Assembly (NCBI RefSeq): GCF_029945805.1
Contig: NZ_JAQSDH010000048.1
Coordinates: forward strand, 52,833 to 116,832
From: Flavobacterium sp.
GTDB lineage: Bacteria > Bacteroidota > Bacteroidia > Flavobacteriales > Flavobacteriaceae
DNA length: 64,000 nucleotides
Direction: 5' to 3'
The position numbers were made by a program, and so were the translations under genes. The notes beneath the pieces were generated by a model. It did no database searches. It was not told the origin of the DNA and saw nothing but the letters and a program-made list of their open reading frames with translations. Within the stretch, counting starts at the first letter, position 1; each line of letters starts with the position of its first letter. This document shows, one piece after another, positions 54,911 through 63,968 of the stretch.

Positions 54911-55393
54911 ATGAATAAAATAGAAATCAAAACATCGTTTACCGCATTTCAATCGATGGAAGAACTTCCAAAAGACGTTCAATCATTAATGGAAAAAGCT
55001 ATAGAAATCAGAAAAAATGCTTACGCCCCTTATTCTAAATTTCGAGTTGGAGCCGCTTTGCTTTTAGATAATGGAAAAATTGTATTAGGATCTAATCAAG
55101 AAAATGCTGCCTACCCCTCTGGACTTTGTGCAGAACGAGTAGCAATTTTTCAATCGGGAGCTATTTATCCCGATGCAAAAATCATCAAAATGGCCATAAC
55201 TGCTGCTTCAGATACTAATAAAACCATTACTCCTATTCCACCATGTGGCGGTTGCAGACAATCAATTTCTGAATACGAATTCAAACAAAATGCACCAATA
55301 GAAATCTATTTTATGGGTGAAATTGGCGAAGTTTACTTGTCCGATTCAATCAAAAATTTATTACCGCTAAGTTTCGATAAAAACTTCCTTTAG
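54911..55393 (+). CDS. cdd: cytidine deaminase
   Basis: A 160-residue zinc enzyme that deaminates cytidine and deoxycytidine to uridine forms in pyrimidine salvage. The active-site motif is CAERVAI, with the catalytic glutamate and first zinc cysteine, and PCGGCRQSI with the other two zinc cysteines. YAPYSKFRVGAALL is the substrate-binding start. All four key residues are present. It lies between porV and pdhA, each with its own transcription signals. Confidence 0.95.
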   Translation: MNKIEIKTSFTAFQSMEELPKDVQSLMEKAIEIRKNAYAPYSKFRVGAALLLDNGKIVLGSNQENAAYPSGLCAERVAIFQSGAIYPDAKIIKMAITAASDTNKTITPIPPCGGCRQSISEYEFKQNAPIEIYFMGEIGEVYLSDSIKNLLPLSFDKNFL

Positions 55394-55416
55394 CAACAAA
55401 AAATTACCATTTTAAA

Positions 55417-55448
55417 TTTTAGTTCTTACTTAGAATGTTTTACTTTTG
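55417..55448 (+). promoter_or_regulatory. promoter of the pdhA-pdhC operon
   Basis: TTTT at 55417-55420, a 20-base spacer and TACTTTTG at 55441-55448. The leader to the pdhA start is about 75 bases. Confidence 0.55.
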
Positions 55449-55531
55449 CTTTTCGCAAATTTGTGAGTGAGTGAACTATTTTGCGTTGAAATATAATTAC
55501 AACTTAAGAACGCTTTAGCAAAAAGTAAAAA

Positions 55532-56533
55532 ATGAAAGAAGTAACAAAAGAAGTATATTTAAAGTGGTACGAAGACATGCTACTTTGGAGAAAGTTTGAA
55601 GACAAACTTGCAGCGCTTTATATTCAACAAAAAGTTAGAGGTTTTCTACACTTATATAATGGCCAGGAAGCCGTTTTAGCGGGCGCTTTGCACGTTATGA
55701 ATTTGGGAGGAAAAGACAAAATGATTACAGCCTATCGTAATCACGTTCAGCCAATCGGAATGGGTGTTGATCCAAAAAGAGTAATGGCGGAACTTTTAGG
55801 GAAAGTAACAGGAACATCCAAAGGAATGGGTGGATCGATGCATATCTTTTCAAAAGAACACGGGTTTTATGGAGGTCATGGTATCGTTGGGGCGCAAATT
55901 CCTGTTGGTGCTGGTATGGCTTTCGCCGATAAATATTTCGAAACTGGTGGAGTAACACTTACCTACTTTGGTGATGGTGCTGCGCGTCAAGGTTCACTTC
56001 ATGAAGCTTTCAATATGGCGATGTTATGGAAATTACCTGTAGTATTTATTTGTGAAAACAATGGATATGCAATGGGAACTTCTGTAGAACGAACTGCAAA
56101 TCACACCGACATCTGGAAATTAGGTTTAGGCTATGAAATGCCATGTGGACCAGTTGACGGAATGAATCCTGTAAAAGTAGCTGAAGCGATGCACGAAGCT
56201 ATGGAAAGAGCTCGTCGTGGTGACGGACCAACTTTCTTAGAAATGAAAACATACCGATACAGAGGACACTCTATGTCTGACGCTCAATTATACCGTTCGA
56301 AAGAAGAAGTAGAAGAATACAGAAAAATTGATCCAATCACACAAGTGCTTGACATCATCAAAGAAAACAACTATGCTACTGAAGCCGAAATTGAAACTAT
56401 TGATGAAAGAGTTAAAGATTTAGTAGAAGAATGCGTAACATTCGCCGAAGAATCTGAATTCCCAACTGCACAACAATTATACGATGTAGTTTACGAACAA
56501 GAAAATTATCCTTTTATTCCACACAGACTATAA
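55532..56533 (+). CDS. pdhA: pyruvate dehydrogenase E1 component, alpha subunit
   Basis: A 333-residue thiamine-diphosphate enzyme subunit that, with E1 beta, decarboxylates pyruvate and acetylates the lipoyl group of E2. The TPP motif GDGAARQGSLHEAFNMAMLWKLP ... CENNGYAMGT is complete (GDG to NN). The phosphorylation-loop equivalent TYRYRGHSMSDAQLYRSKEE is also present. The gene is followed after four bases by the E2 gene, while E1 beta and E3 are not in the window. A split E1 beta gene elsewhere is common in flavobacteria. Confidence 0.96.
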   Translation: MKEVTKEVYLKWYEDMLLWRKFEDKLAALYIQQKVRGFLHLYNGQEAVLAGALHVMNLGGKDKMITAYRNHVQPIGMGVDPKRVMAELLGKVTGTSKGMGGSMHIFSKEHGFYGGHGIVGAQIPVGAGMAFADKYFETGGVTLTYFGDGAARQGSLHEAFNMAMLWKLPVVFICENNGYAMGTSVERTANHTDIWKLGLGYEMPCGPVDGMNPVKVAEAMHEAMERARRGDGPTFLEMKTYRYRGHSMSDAQLYRSKEEVEEYRKIDPITQVLDIIKENNYATEAEIETIDERVKDLVEECVTFAEESEFPTAQQLYDVVYEQENYPFIPHRL

Positions 56534-56537
56534 TATT

Positions 56538-58202
56538 ATGGCAACTAAAATAACAATGCCTCGCTTAAGCGATACAATGACAGAAGGAACTGTTGCCACA
56601 TGGTTGAAAAAAGTGGGTGATACAATAAAGGAAGGTGATATCCTTGCTGAAATTGAAACCGATAAAGCTACAATGGAATTCGAATCTTTCAATTCTGGCA
56701 CTTTATTATACATCGGAATTAATGAAGGTGAAACGGCGCCAGTTGATTCATTATTAGCAATCATTGGCAAAGAAGGTGAAGATATTTCAGGAATGACTTC
56801 AAGTGATGCAACAGCTGCAACTGAAGCTAAATCTGAAGAAAAAGTAGATTCAAAATCTGAAGAAAAGAAAGAAGAAGTTTTGGCAGACTCTAGCACGAAA
56901 GAAGAAGCTAACGTTGCACCAGCTTCAACCTCGATACCAAAAGGAGTTATAGTAGTGACAATGCCTCGTTTGAGCGATACCATGACAGAAGGAACTGTGG
57001 CAACATGGTTAAAAAAAGTGGGTGACGACGTAAAAGAAGGCGATATTCTTGCTGAAATCGAAACCGATAAAGCGACAATGGAATTCGAATCTTTTAATGC
57101 TGGAACTTTATTGTTTATCGGAATTAACGAAGGCGAATCTGCGCCAGTTGATAGCGTTTTAGCTATCATCGGACCTGCAGGAACGGATATTACCGGAATT
57201 GCTGAAAACTACAAAAAAGGCGGTTCTCCAATGGCAACAACGGAAACACCAAAAGCGGAAGAAGCGAAACCTGAAACGAAAAGTGAAGAAGCTCCAGTAG
57301 CAACTTCATTGGAAAGAATATTTGCATCGCCATTAGCCAAACAAATTGCTAAAGACAAAGGAATCAACTTATCTCAAGTTAAAGGTTCTGGCGAAAATGG
57401 TCGTATCACAAAAAGTGACGTTGAAAACTTTACTCCACAAGCTGTTGCTTCTGCACCAGCAAGTGATTCACCAAAATCGGATACGGCAGCTGCTCCAAAA
57501 CCTTATGTTCCGGCTGGACAAGTTGCAACAGAAGAAATTAAGAATTCGCAAATGCGTAAAATCATTGCGAAACGTTTGGCAGAATCATTGTTTACCGCAC
57601 CGCATTACAACCTAGTAATCGAAGTAACAATGGATGAAGCAATGAAATCAAGAGCAATCATCAACAGCGTTCCGGATACCAAAGTATCTTTCAACGACAT
57701 GGTGATTAAAGCTTGTGCGATGGCTTTGAAAAAACATCCAAAAATCAATTCGCAATGGTCAGCAGATGCTATTACTATCAATTATCACGTGAATATTGGC
57801 GTAGCTGTAGCGGTTGAAGACGGATTAGTGGTTCCAGTTTTACCATTTACTGACGGTATGAGTTTATCTCAAATTGGCGCAAGCGTAAGAGATCTTGCAG
57901 GAAGAGCAAAAAGTAAAAAGTTAGCACCTTCTGAAATGGAAGGAAGCACGTTTACAATTTCTAACCTTGGAATGTTTGGTATAACTGAATTCAATTCGAT
58001 TATCAATCAACCCAACTCTGCTATCCTTTCTGTTGGAGCAATTGTAGAAAAACCAGTTGTAAAAGACGGGCAGATTGTAGTAGGAAACACCATGATGCTA
58101 TCTTTAGCATGCGATCACAGAACAATCGACGGAGCAACAGGAGCGCAATTCCTTCAAACTTTGAAAATATTTTTAGAAAATCCAGTTACGATGCTGGCAT
58201 AA
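56538..58202 (+). CDS. pdhC: pyruvate dehydrogenase E2, dihydrolipoamide acetyltransferase
   Basis: A 554-residue E2 core enzyme that transfers acetyl from lipoyl to CoA. Two lipoyl domains (about residues 1-80 and 135-215) each carry the lipoylation site IETDKATMEFESF. They are nearly identical over long stretches (MPRLSDTMTEGTVATWLKKV in both). Acidic/alanine linkers separate them. A peripheral-subunit-binding domain follows (RIFASPLAKQIAKDKGINLSQVKGSGENGRI), then the catalytic domain ending in ACDHRTIDGATGAQFL with the active-site histidine. It forms an operon with pdhA (four-base gap). Confidence 0.96.
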   Translation: MATKITMPRLSDTMTEGTVATWLKKVGDTIKEGDILAEIETDKATMEFESFNSGTLLYIGINEGETAPVDSLLAIIGKEGEDISGMTSSDATAATEAKSEEKVDSKSEEKKEEVLADSSTKEEANVAPASTSIPKGVIVVTMPRLSDTMTEGTVATWLKKVGDDVKEGDILAEIETDKATMEFESFNAGTLLFIGINEGESAPVDSVLAIIGPAGTDITGIAENYKKGGSPMATTETPKAEEAKPETKSEEAPVATSLERIFASPLAKQIAKDKGINLSQVKGSGENGRITKSDVENFTPQAVASAPASDSPKSDTAAAPKPYVPAGQVATEEIKNSQMRKIIAKRLAESLFTAPHYNLVIEVTMDEAMKSRAIINSVPDTKVSFNDMVIKACAMALKKHPKINSQWSADAITINYHVNIGVAVAVEDGLVVPVLPFTDGMSLSQIGASVRDLAGRAKSKKLAPSEMEGSTFTISNLGMFGITEFNSIINQPNSAILSVGAIVEKPVVKDGQIVVGNTMMLSLACDHRTIDGATGAQFLQTLKIFLENPVTMLA

Positions 58203-58259
58203 TTATTTGTCTCCCTGAGCGCAGTCAAAGCGTCTAAATAGAATTAAACAAACTAATAA

Positions 58260-58292
58260 AACCCGTTCTTGGATTTCGAGAACGGGTTTTTC
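58260..58292 (+). terminator. terminator of the pdh operon
   Basis: AAACCCGTTCT and AGAACGGGTTT pair around TGGATTTCG and are followed by T-rich sequence. A short dispersed motif (CTGAGCGCAGTCAAAGCG) lies before it. Confidence 0.85.
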
Positions 58293-58321
58293 TTTTTATC
58301 TTAGACGCAAATAAAATTATA

Positions 58322-60217
58322 ATGAAATCAAAGATTCACGAACACAAAAAAAACAATTATAAACTTGTGCTTAAAACAATAAGTTTATTGCTATTAATCT
58401 CAATTTTTGGTGCTTGCCAAAAAAAAGAAGTACCATCTAAAAAAGAAATCGTAAAAGACGCCCATTCCTTTTCAAATCCAGCAGAAGCGGTTGCGAAACA
58501 TCTAGATTTGGACATTAAAGTCGATTTTGACACGCAAACCATTTCCGGAAAAGCTTCTTGGCAGATTGATAATATATTAAAAGGAAACGAAATTATATTC
58601 GATGAAAATACCTTAAACATTACAAAAGTTACTTTAGGCGATGACGAAAAAGAAACCAAATTCGAATTAGGAGCTGCAGTTGAATTCCACGGAAAACCAC
58701 TTCGCATTACGATTGAACCCAATACTACTAAAGTCAACATTTACTACAGTACAACCAAAGAAAGTATTGCACTACAATGGCTAAAATCAGAACAAACAGC
58801 TGACAAAAAACAGCCCTTTGTATTTTCACAAGGACAAAGCATTTGGTCACGCACCTGGATTCCGTGTCAAGATTCTCCATCAGTTCGGTTTACGTATAAC
58901 GCCAAAGTTACGGTTCCAAAAGAATTGATGGCTTTAATGAGCGCTGTAAATCCACAGCAAAAAAACGATACTGGAATCTACACTTTCAAACAAGATAAAG
59001 CGATCCCATCTTATTTAATGGCAATAGCTGTTGGCGATGTCGAATTCAAATCTATTGATAAAAGAACTGGAGTGTATGCTGAACATTCTGTAATTGACAG
59101 CGCAAAATGGGAATTTGCACAACTTGGAGATATGGTTGTGGCAGCCGAAAAACTATTCGGACCTTACCGTTGGGGAAGATATGATGTAATCGTTTTGCCG
59201 CCAAGTTTTCCTTTTGGTGGAATGGAAAATCCAAACTTAACGTTCCTTACACCTACTGTTTTAGCGGGAGATCGTTCATTGACCAGTTTATTGGCCCACG
59301 AATTAGGACACAGTTGGAGTGGAAACTTGGTTACCAACGCTACTTGGGATGATATTTGGATGAATGAAGGTTTTACAACTTATGTAGAACACCGAATTGG
59401 CGAAGAAGTATTTGGAGTCAAAGAAGCCAAAATGCAGGATGTTTTAAGCCGAAAAGTACTAGAAGGAAGTATAGCAGATTTAGGAAAAGACAGCCCGGAC
59501 ACTAAACTAAAAGCAAACACAACCGGAAAAAATCCTGACGATGCACTAAGTGATATTCCTTATGAAAAAGGATATGCTTTCCTGCAAACCATCGAAGCAG
59601 CAGTGGGACGCAAAAAATTTGATGCTTTCATTACAGAATACTTCAAAGCGCACTCTTTCCAATCCATTACAACAGAAGATTTCGTTACCTATTTCAATAA
59701 AAATCTTATCAAAGGCGACAAAGCTTTAGCTGATAAAATAAAATTAGACGAATGGATTTACAAACCCGGAGTTCCATCCAATGTGACAAATCCCGTTTCA
59801 GAAGAATTTAGTACTATTGATAACATCCAAAAAACGTGGAGAAAAACCGGAGTTAAAGGCCTAAGTCAAAAGATAAAATCAACCAACGAAAAACAACATT
59901 TCATTGATTACCTACCAAAGGATTTAACGGTTGAAGAAATGACTGCACTCGATAAAGAATTCAACTTTACCAATGGCGGAAACTTTGTAATTCGGCGCCA
60001 ATGGTTCATTATGGCAATTCAACATCAATATAAATTTGCCTATCCGGCAATTGAAACATTCCTGACATCCTATAGCCGCACCTACTCCCTAACACCATTA
60101 TATAAGGAAATGGTAAAAACTCCCGAAGGAAAAGCCTGGGCAAAACAAATCTATGCCAAAGCAAAATCGGGTTATCACGCAACAACTGTTGTTGAAGTTG
60201 AGAAACTAGTAAAATAA
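58322..60217 (+). CDS. M1-family metallopeptidase lipoprotein
   Basis: A 631-residue lipoprotein aminopeptidase. The signal has a lipobox (LISIFGAC). The N-terminal domain of beta strands leads to the substrate GAMEN-like motif FPFGGMENPNLTFLTP. The zinc site HELGHSWSGNLVTNATWDDIWMNEG supplies two histidines and the distal glutamate. The C-terminal helical domain resembles leukotriene A4 hydrolase-type M1 enzymes (WIYKPGVPSN), common in Bacteroidota. It removes N-terminal amino acids from peptides in the periplasm or on the cell surface. A terminator follows. Confidence 0.94.
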   Translation: MKSKIHEHKKNNYKLVLKTISLLLLISIFGACQKKEVPSKKEIVKDAHSFSNPAEAVAKHLDLDIKVDFDTQTISGKASWQIDNILKGNEIIFDENTLNITKVTLGDDEKETKFELGAAVEFHGKPLRITIEPNTTKVNIYYSTTKESIALQWLKSEQTADKKQPFVFSQGQSIWSRTWIPCQDSPSVRFTYNAKVTVPKELMALMSAVNPQQKNDTGIYTFKQDKAIPSYLMAIAVGDVEFKSIDKRTGVYAEHSVIDSAKWEFAQLGDMVVAAEKLFGPYRWGRYDVIVLPPSFPFGGMENPNLTFLTPTVLAGDRSLTSLLAHELGHSWSGNLVTNATWDDIWMNEGFTTYVEHRIGEEVFGVKEAKMQDVLSRKVLEGSIADLGKDSPDTKLKANTTGKNPDDALSDIPYEKGYAFLQTIEAAVGRKKFDAFITEYFKAHSFQSITTEDFVTYFNKNLIKGDKALADKIKLDEWIYKPGVPSNVTNPVSEEFSTIDNIQKTWRKTGVKGLSQKIKSTNEKQHFIDYLPKDLTVEEMTALDKEFNFTNGGNFVIRRQWFIMAIQHQYKFAYPAIETFLTSYSRTYSLTPLYKEMVKTPEGKAWAKQIYAKAKSGYHATTVVEVEKLVK

Positions 60218-60221
60218 AAAT

Positions 60222-60249
60222 ACAACTCCTCAATTAGAGGAGTTTTTTT
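60222..60249 (+). terminator. terminator of the M1 peptidase gene
   Basis: AACTCCTC (60224-60231) and GAGGAGTT (60237-60244) pair around AATTA and are followed by seven T. Confidence 0.85.
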
Positions 60250-60251
60250 AT

Positions 60252-60391
60252 GGCGTGTCCCCTTGGCCTGCCTTGAGCCTGTCGAAAGGGGCAGGGCTGT
60301 CCGTTATATCTTTTTACTGTTTAGAACTTATGCTTTAATCTACACAATCTGAGTAAACAGTAAAAAGGATGCCACTTCCATCCCTCACGCA
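60252..60391. repeat. structured intergenic repeat, copy 2
   Basis: It starts GGCGTGTCC, contains GGGCTGTCCGTTATATC, a long stem CTTTTTACTGTTTA / TAAACAGTAAAAAG and ends GGATGCCACTTCCATCCCTC followed by ACGCA. A short GAGCCTGTCGAA motif is inserted in its first part. It has the same orientation and nearly the same inner hairpin as copy 3 at 63524-63640, on the other side of the surface-protein gene. Its outer ends are the reverse complement of copy 1 at 8296-8384. Confidence 0.8.
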
Positions 60392-60504
60392 ATGCCTAAG
60401 TAAACAAGAAAAAAAGTTCTAATAATACGCGCAAATTCGTATATTCCGTAACATTCGTGCGCCAAAATTTAAAACGGGACGTATCTTTTTTATCGGGTAG
60501 ACAA

Positions 60505-63450
60505 TTATCGCTTTACAATCTTAATCGTTTTTTGAGCTGTATCTCCCTGAACTATTCCGATATAATTTCCAGCTTGTAAACTTGACAAATCAACAGCAAT
60601 AGTAGTTCCGTTAAAAGTATGCTCATAAACCTTTTGTCCCAATAAATTATAAACCAAAATCGATTTTACAACAGTATTCGATTCAATACTAAGAACATCC
60701 TTGACAGGGTTAGGCGAATAGCTTAATGTTAGAATTTCATTATCGGTTACACCTAAAGTAACTTGAATTGTAACTGCAAATCTTGCCGTGCTCTGAATAC
60801 CACCAACAGTTTGTGTAGCGTAATAAGTAACTCCATTCACCAAAACAGTGTTCAAAGGCAATGGTGTTGCATTACTATATGGAGTTGCGTACCACTGAAT
60901 ATTTTCACCAACAACAACTATATTTGCTAATGTAGATCCTGCCGGAAAGCTTTGCGAAGTTAATCCTGTTGGCGCCGGAATGGATGAAGTCGCTATTTCA
61001 ACACCAGTGATAATGTACGGATCACAACTATAATTTATTCCACCTTCTGTATCCCATATAGTGATACTATGCTGCCCAAAAGAAACATTGTTAAAAATAG
61101 TGCTTGTTTGTCTCGTTCCATTATCCAAACTGTATTCATAAGTGCCATAACCGTTAATCGAATCAACAATAACACTATGTACTCCTGACAAATCAATTGT
61201 CTGATATCCACTTGTATTTTGAATTGGTAATGCCTGTCCGGATTGAATAACATCAAAACTTGCTGAAGTAGTAGCACATGCCAGCGTACTATTACTTGTT
61301 ACACGAACGGTATAACTTCTTGTGGATCCTGAAGGTGAAGCAGTATTAACAGTATACGTTGAACCTATTGCTCCAGGAATTGGAGTCGTTGAACCATCCT
61401 CAAACCATTGGAAAGTATAAGCAGAAGGATTCACAATGCCACTATTTAATGTTAAATCTCTAACTACAGCATTAGTTACAAAGTCCACACAAATCGTATT
61501 CACTCCATTTGGTGTAGTGATTATCGGACTCGGATAAGACTCTACAGTAATATTGATCGTCGTAATGGCATAACAGAATGGTGTAATGGTGTTACTGCTG
61601 TTCTCAACTTTCACCCAAACCGTATCTGTAAAAGGATCGTTTTCATACGCCTGTGCTTCTGCTGCTGTAAGTGCATTGGTACCTGCTACTGCATTGGCTA
61701 AACTGGTATAATAACTTAGTAAAAATACCGCTGGATTTTGTCCGTTTAATATTGATGAAGCGTATTGTGTTAAATCTATTCGAGATACTCCATCATAGGG
61801 ATCATTATAATTATCACAGTCTGAAAAACTCTGTGGTCCTGTGGAAAAAGCTTGCTGTTGTACTACTAAATTTAATACGCCTGCAGCATTTACGCAGCCT
61901 GTAGCGTTGTTTACAACTCTTATGTAAATAGTTTGTGAGTTTGGTGTTACATTGGAATAACTAGACGGCAATGGAGTTTGACCCACGTTAGTCAAAGGAT
62001 TAGCTCCAGAAGCAGTCAAATAATAACTAATCGTAAAATTTGCTGGCAATTGGGCTGGACCTAAAATGACTTGCGCCAGTGCAGGGTAGGTCAGATCAAA
62101 AACAGCTATTCCATCGCCATTATTATCGCAAACTCTGTAGGGAGCAAGTGGCTGAACTACCGTTGGCAAAGGGTTCACCCTTAAGGCTTGTTCTACGATT
62201 ACATAACAATTGTTTCCTTGATAATCTACTCTGTTGTTCTCCACACGAATAAAGACATTATCGCCAGCTAAAGCATTTGTTGGATCTAGTATTTCATTTT
62301 GTGGTACTAATGCATCCGCAAGGCTATAATAATAATGGAACGTTAAACTCGGATCACCGTTTCCAATGTATGCTTCATTAACGGTTAAATCAAATACTTC
62401 CATCATATCTCCCGGATTGTTGTCATCACACTTAGGTGCCAATGCCGGTGGATTGGTATTTGGTGTTGGAATCGGTAAAACCCGAATATCAAGTGTTGTA
62501 CTACTTCTGCAGCCGTTAGGCGATGTAACTACAACTCCAATGGTCTGAACCGCCGGAATAAGATTTACATAATTTGTCGGATTTACTATTGCATTGATAT
62601 TATTTAAAGCATTCTGAAAAGTTGGATAGTAAGTAACTATGTAACCAGCTATTCCCTGACTTATTTCATTATCTTTTACTGTTAAATCAAAAACATGCAT
62701 TTGATTATTTGGACTCGCATCATCATCACATACCTGTAATGATGTTGGAGTTGTCAAACCAAGAGGAGTGTTAATTGTAATTCCAAAACTACCTAGTTTA
62801 TAACAACCCGTTGCATTATTTTCAATTCTTGCCCAAATAGTCTGCCCATTTGTTGCAGAATAACTTGTATCTGGTATTATAGTGCCAATTCCAACATCTG
62901 CACTAGCTTGACTTGCATAATAACTAACAGTATAATTATCAGGAGGTAAAGATTGTTGATTCAGTATAGAAGGCGTTTCAATTGTTAAATCAACCAAAGT
63001 GCTCCCATCCTGAGGATTGTTGTCGGCATCACACAATACAATATTGGTCAACTGCACAGCAATTGGGCTTGGATTAACATTTAATTCAAATGACCCAACC
63101 GCAAAAATAGTAGTATTTACATCTCTAATTCTAACATAAACTATCTGAAAAAATGCATTTAAATTAAAATAAGAAGTCGCATTACTTATACCACCGCCAT
63201 CAGCATTTGCGTCAGTCAAAGTCTCATGATAAGAAATAACATAGTCGGAAGAAGAACCCGTTTGAGCAGCTAAGATAACTGCATCTTGAACTGTTAAATC
63301 AAAAACGGTAAACCCATCCTGATTAGCATCGCAAACTGAAACAGTCGGTAAAGTTGGCACCGTTGGATCAACAAAGCTTAAAGAAGCAGCATTTGCTACA
63401 GAAACCTGGCATGTAAATAACAGCAGAGCAAAAAGGTAAATAGTCTTCAT
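60505..63450 (-). CDS. large type IX secreted protein with type A sorting domain
   Basis: A 981-residue protein with a signal peptide (IYLFALLLFTCQVSVANA). It is built from repeated modules of about 100 residues, each with CDxNxDGxxxFDLT-like beginnings (VCDANQDGFTVFDLT, LCDADNNPQDGSTLVDLT, VCDNNGDGIAVFDLT). Ig-like modules follow. The C-terminal 80 residues (LSYSPNPVKDVLSIES ... SILVYNLLGQKVYEH ... LQAGNYIGIVQ) form the type A sorting domain recognised by the type IX system. The ATG at 63450 was preferred to a TTG six codons upstream. The protein is probably a cell-surface adhesin or matrix protein. The gene stands alone between two structured repeats. Confidence 0.9.
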   Translation of the reverse strand: MKTIYLFALLLFTCQVSVANAASLSFVDPTVPTLPTVSVCDANQDGFTVFDLTVQDAVILAAQTGSSSDYVISYHETLTDANADGGGISNATSYFNLNAFFQIVYVRIRDVNTTIFAVGSFELNVNPSPIAVQLTNIVLCDADNNPQDGSTLVDLTIETPSILNQQSLPPDNYTVSYYASQASADVGIGTIIPDTSYSATNGQTIWARIENNATGCYKLGSFGITINTPLGLTTPTSLQVCDDDASPNNQMHVFDLTVKDNEISQGIAGYIVTYYPTFQNALNNINAIVNPTNYVNLIPAVQTIGVVVTSPNGCRSSTTLDIRVLPIPTPNTNPPALAPKCDDNNPGDMMEVFDLTVNEAYIGNGDPSLTFHYYYSLADALVPQNEILDPTNALAGDNVFIRVENNRVDYQGNNCYVIVEQALRVNPLPTVVQPLAPYRVCDNNGDGIAVFDLTYPALAQVILGPAQLPANFTISYYLTASGANPLTNVGQTPLPSSYSNVTPNSQTIYIRVVNNATGCVNAAGVLNLVVQQQAFSTGPQSFSDCDNYNDPYDGVSRIDLTQYASSILNGQNPAVFLLSYYTSLANAVAGTNALTAAEAQAYENDPFTDTVWVKVENSSNTITPFCYAITTINITVESYPSPIITTPNGVNTICVDFVTNAVVRDLTLNSGIVNPSAYTFQWFEDGSTTPIPGAIGSTYTVNTASPSGSTRSYTVRVTSNSTLACATTSASFDVIQSGQALPIQNTSGYQTIDLSGVHSVIVDSINGYGTYEYSLDNGTRQTSTIFNNVSFGQHSITIWDTEGGINYSCDPYIITGVEIATSSIPAPTGLTSQSFPAGSTLANIVVVGENIQWYATPYSNATPLPLNTVLVNGVTYYATQTVGGIQSTARFAVTIQVTLGVTDNEILTLSYSPNPVKDVLSIESNTVVKSILVYNLLGQKVYEHTFNGTTIAVDLSSLQAGNYIGIVQGDTAQKTIKIVKR

Positions 63451-63523
63451 GAAAATAAATTTTCTCAAATGTAAAGAATAATTGACAAGAAAAACAATAT
63501 AAAATTACTTGTCAAATAAATTT

Positions 63524-63640
63524 GGGCGTGTCCCTCCGGGTCGGGCTGTCCGTTATATCTTTTTACTGTTTAGAACTTATGCTTTACCATTCATAATCTG
63601 ACAAAACAGTAAAAAGGATGCCACTTCCATCCCTCACGCA
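63524..63640. repeat. structured intergenic repeat, copy 3
   Basis: It starts GGGCGTGTCCCTCCGGGTCG, continues GGCTGTCCGTTATATC, the stem CTTTTTACTGTTT / AAACAGTAAAAAG with loop AGAACTTATGCTTTACC..., and ends GGATGCCACTTCCATCCCTC followed by ACGCA. It is very close to copy 2, also in the loop (AGAACTTATGCTTTA in both). Confidence 0.8.
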
Positions 63641-63651
63641 ATTAAATACTT

Positions 63652-63842
63652 ATTGCATCACAAGAATATACCTTACACCAAAAGAATATTGTCTAGCAAC
63701 AGAAGGATATTGAGTTACATCAGATAGATATTGACTTATTCCAGATAAATATTCAGTTACATCAGATAGATATTCACTTACATCAAATAAATATTGGTGT
63801 ACATTGTATAGTATAGATATTAAGTTACACCAAAAGATATGG
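63652..63842. repeat. degenerate 21-bp minisatellite, about nine copies
   Basis: The pattern TTGAGTTACATCAGATAGATA recurs with period 21 and many point changes, with one longer unit near 63805. On the minus strand it gives heptads such as YLSDVTE and YLSDVTQ without a plausible protein around them. The rest of 63.45-64.0 kb holds no supported gene except the hairpin near 63950. Confidence 0.75.
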
Positions 63843-63935
63843 ACAACCATCAGCATAAAGTAACCTGTTCAAATAAAAAGAACCTCTATCTAAGAAGTCT
63901 AAAGATCTAAGCCAATCTAAAATATCAACATAACA

Positions 63936-63968
63936 AAAAACCCTATCCAAATAAATGAATAGGGTTTC
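63936..63968 (-). terminator. terminator for a leftward gene beyond the window
   Basis: AAACCCTAT (63938-63946) and ATAGGGTTT (63959-63967) pair, and the minus strand continues with a T run. The last bases of the window could be the end of that gene (frame ending in a TAG at 63968-63970), but too little is present to call it. Confidence 0.55.

Noticed and set aside
56528..57169. Leftward open frame of 213 codons opposite the E2 gene
   Set aside because: It is the antisense of the two lipoyl domains and mirrors their duplication; E2 is certain.
63650..63856. Leftward reading frame of 68 codons
   Set aside because: It is produced by the 21-bp minisatellite; there is no start context or domain.
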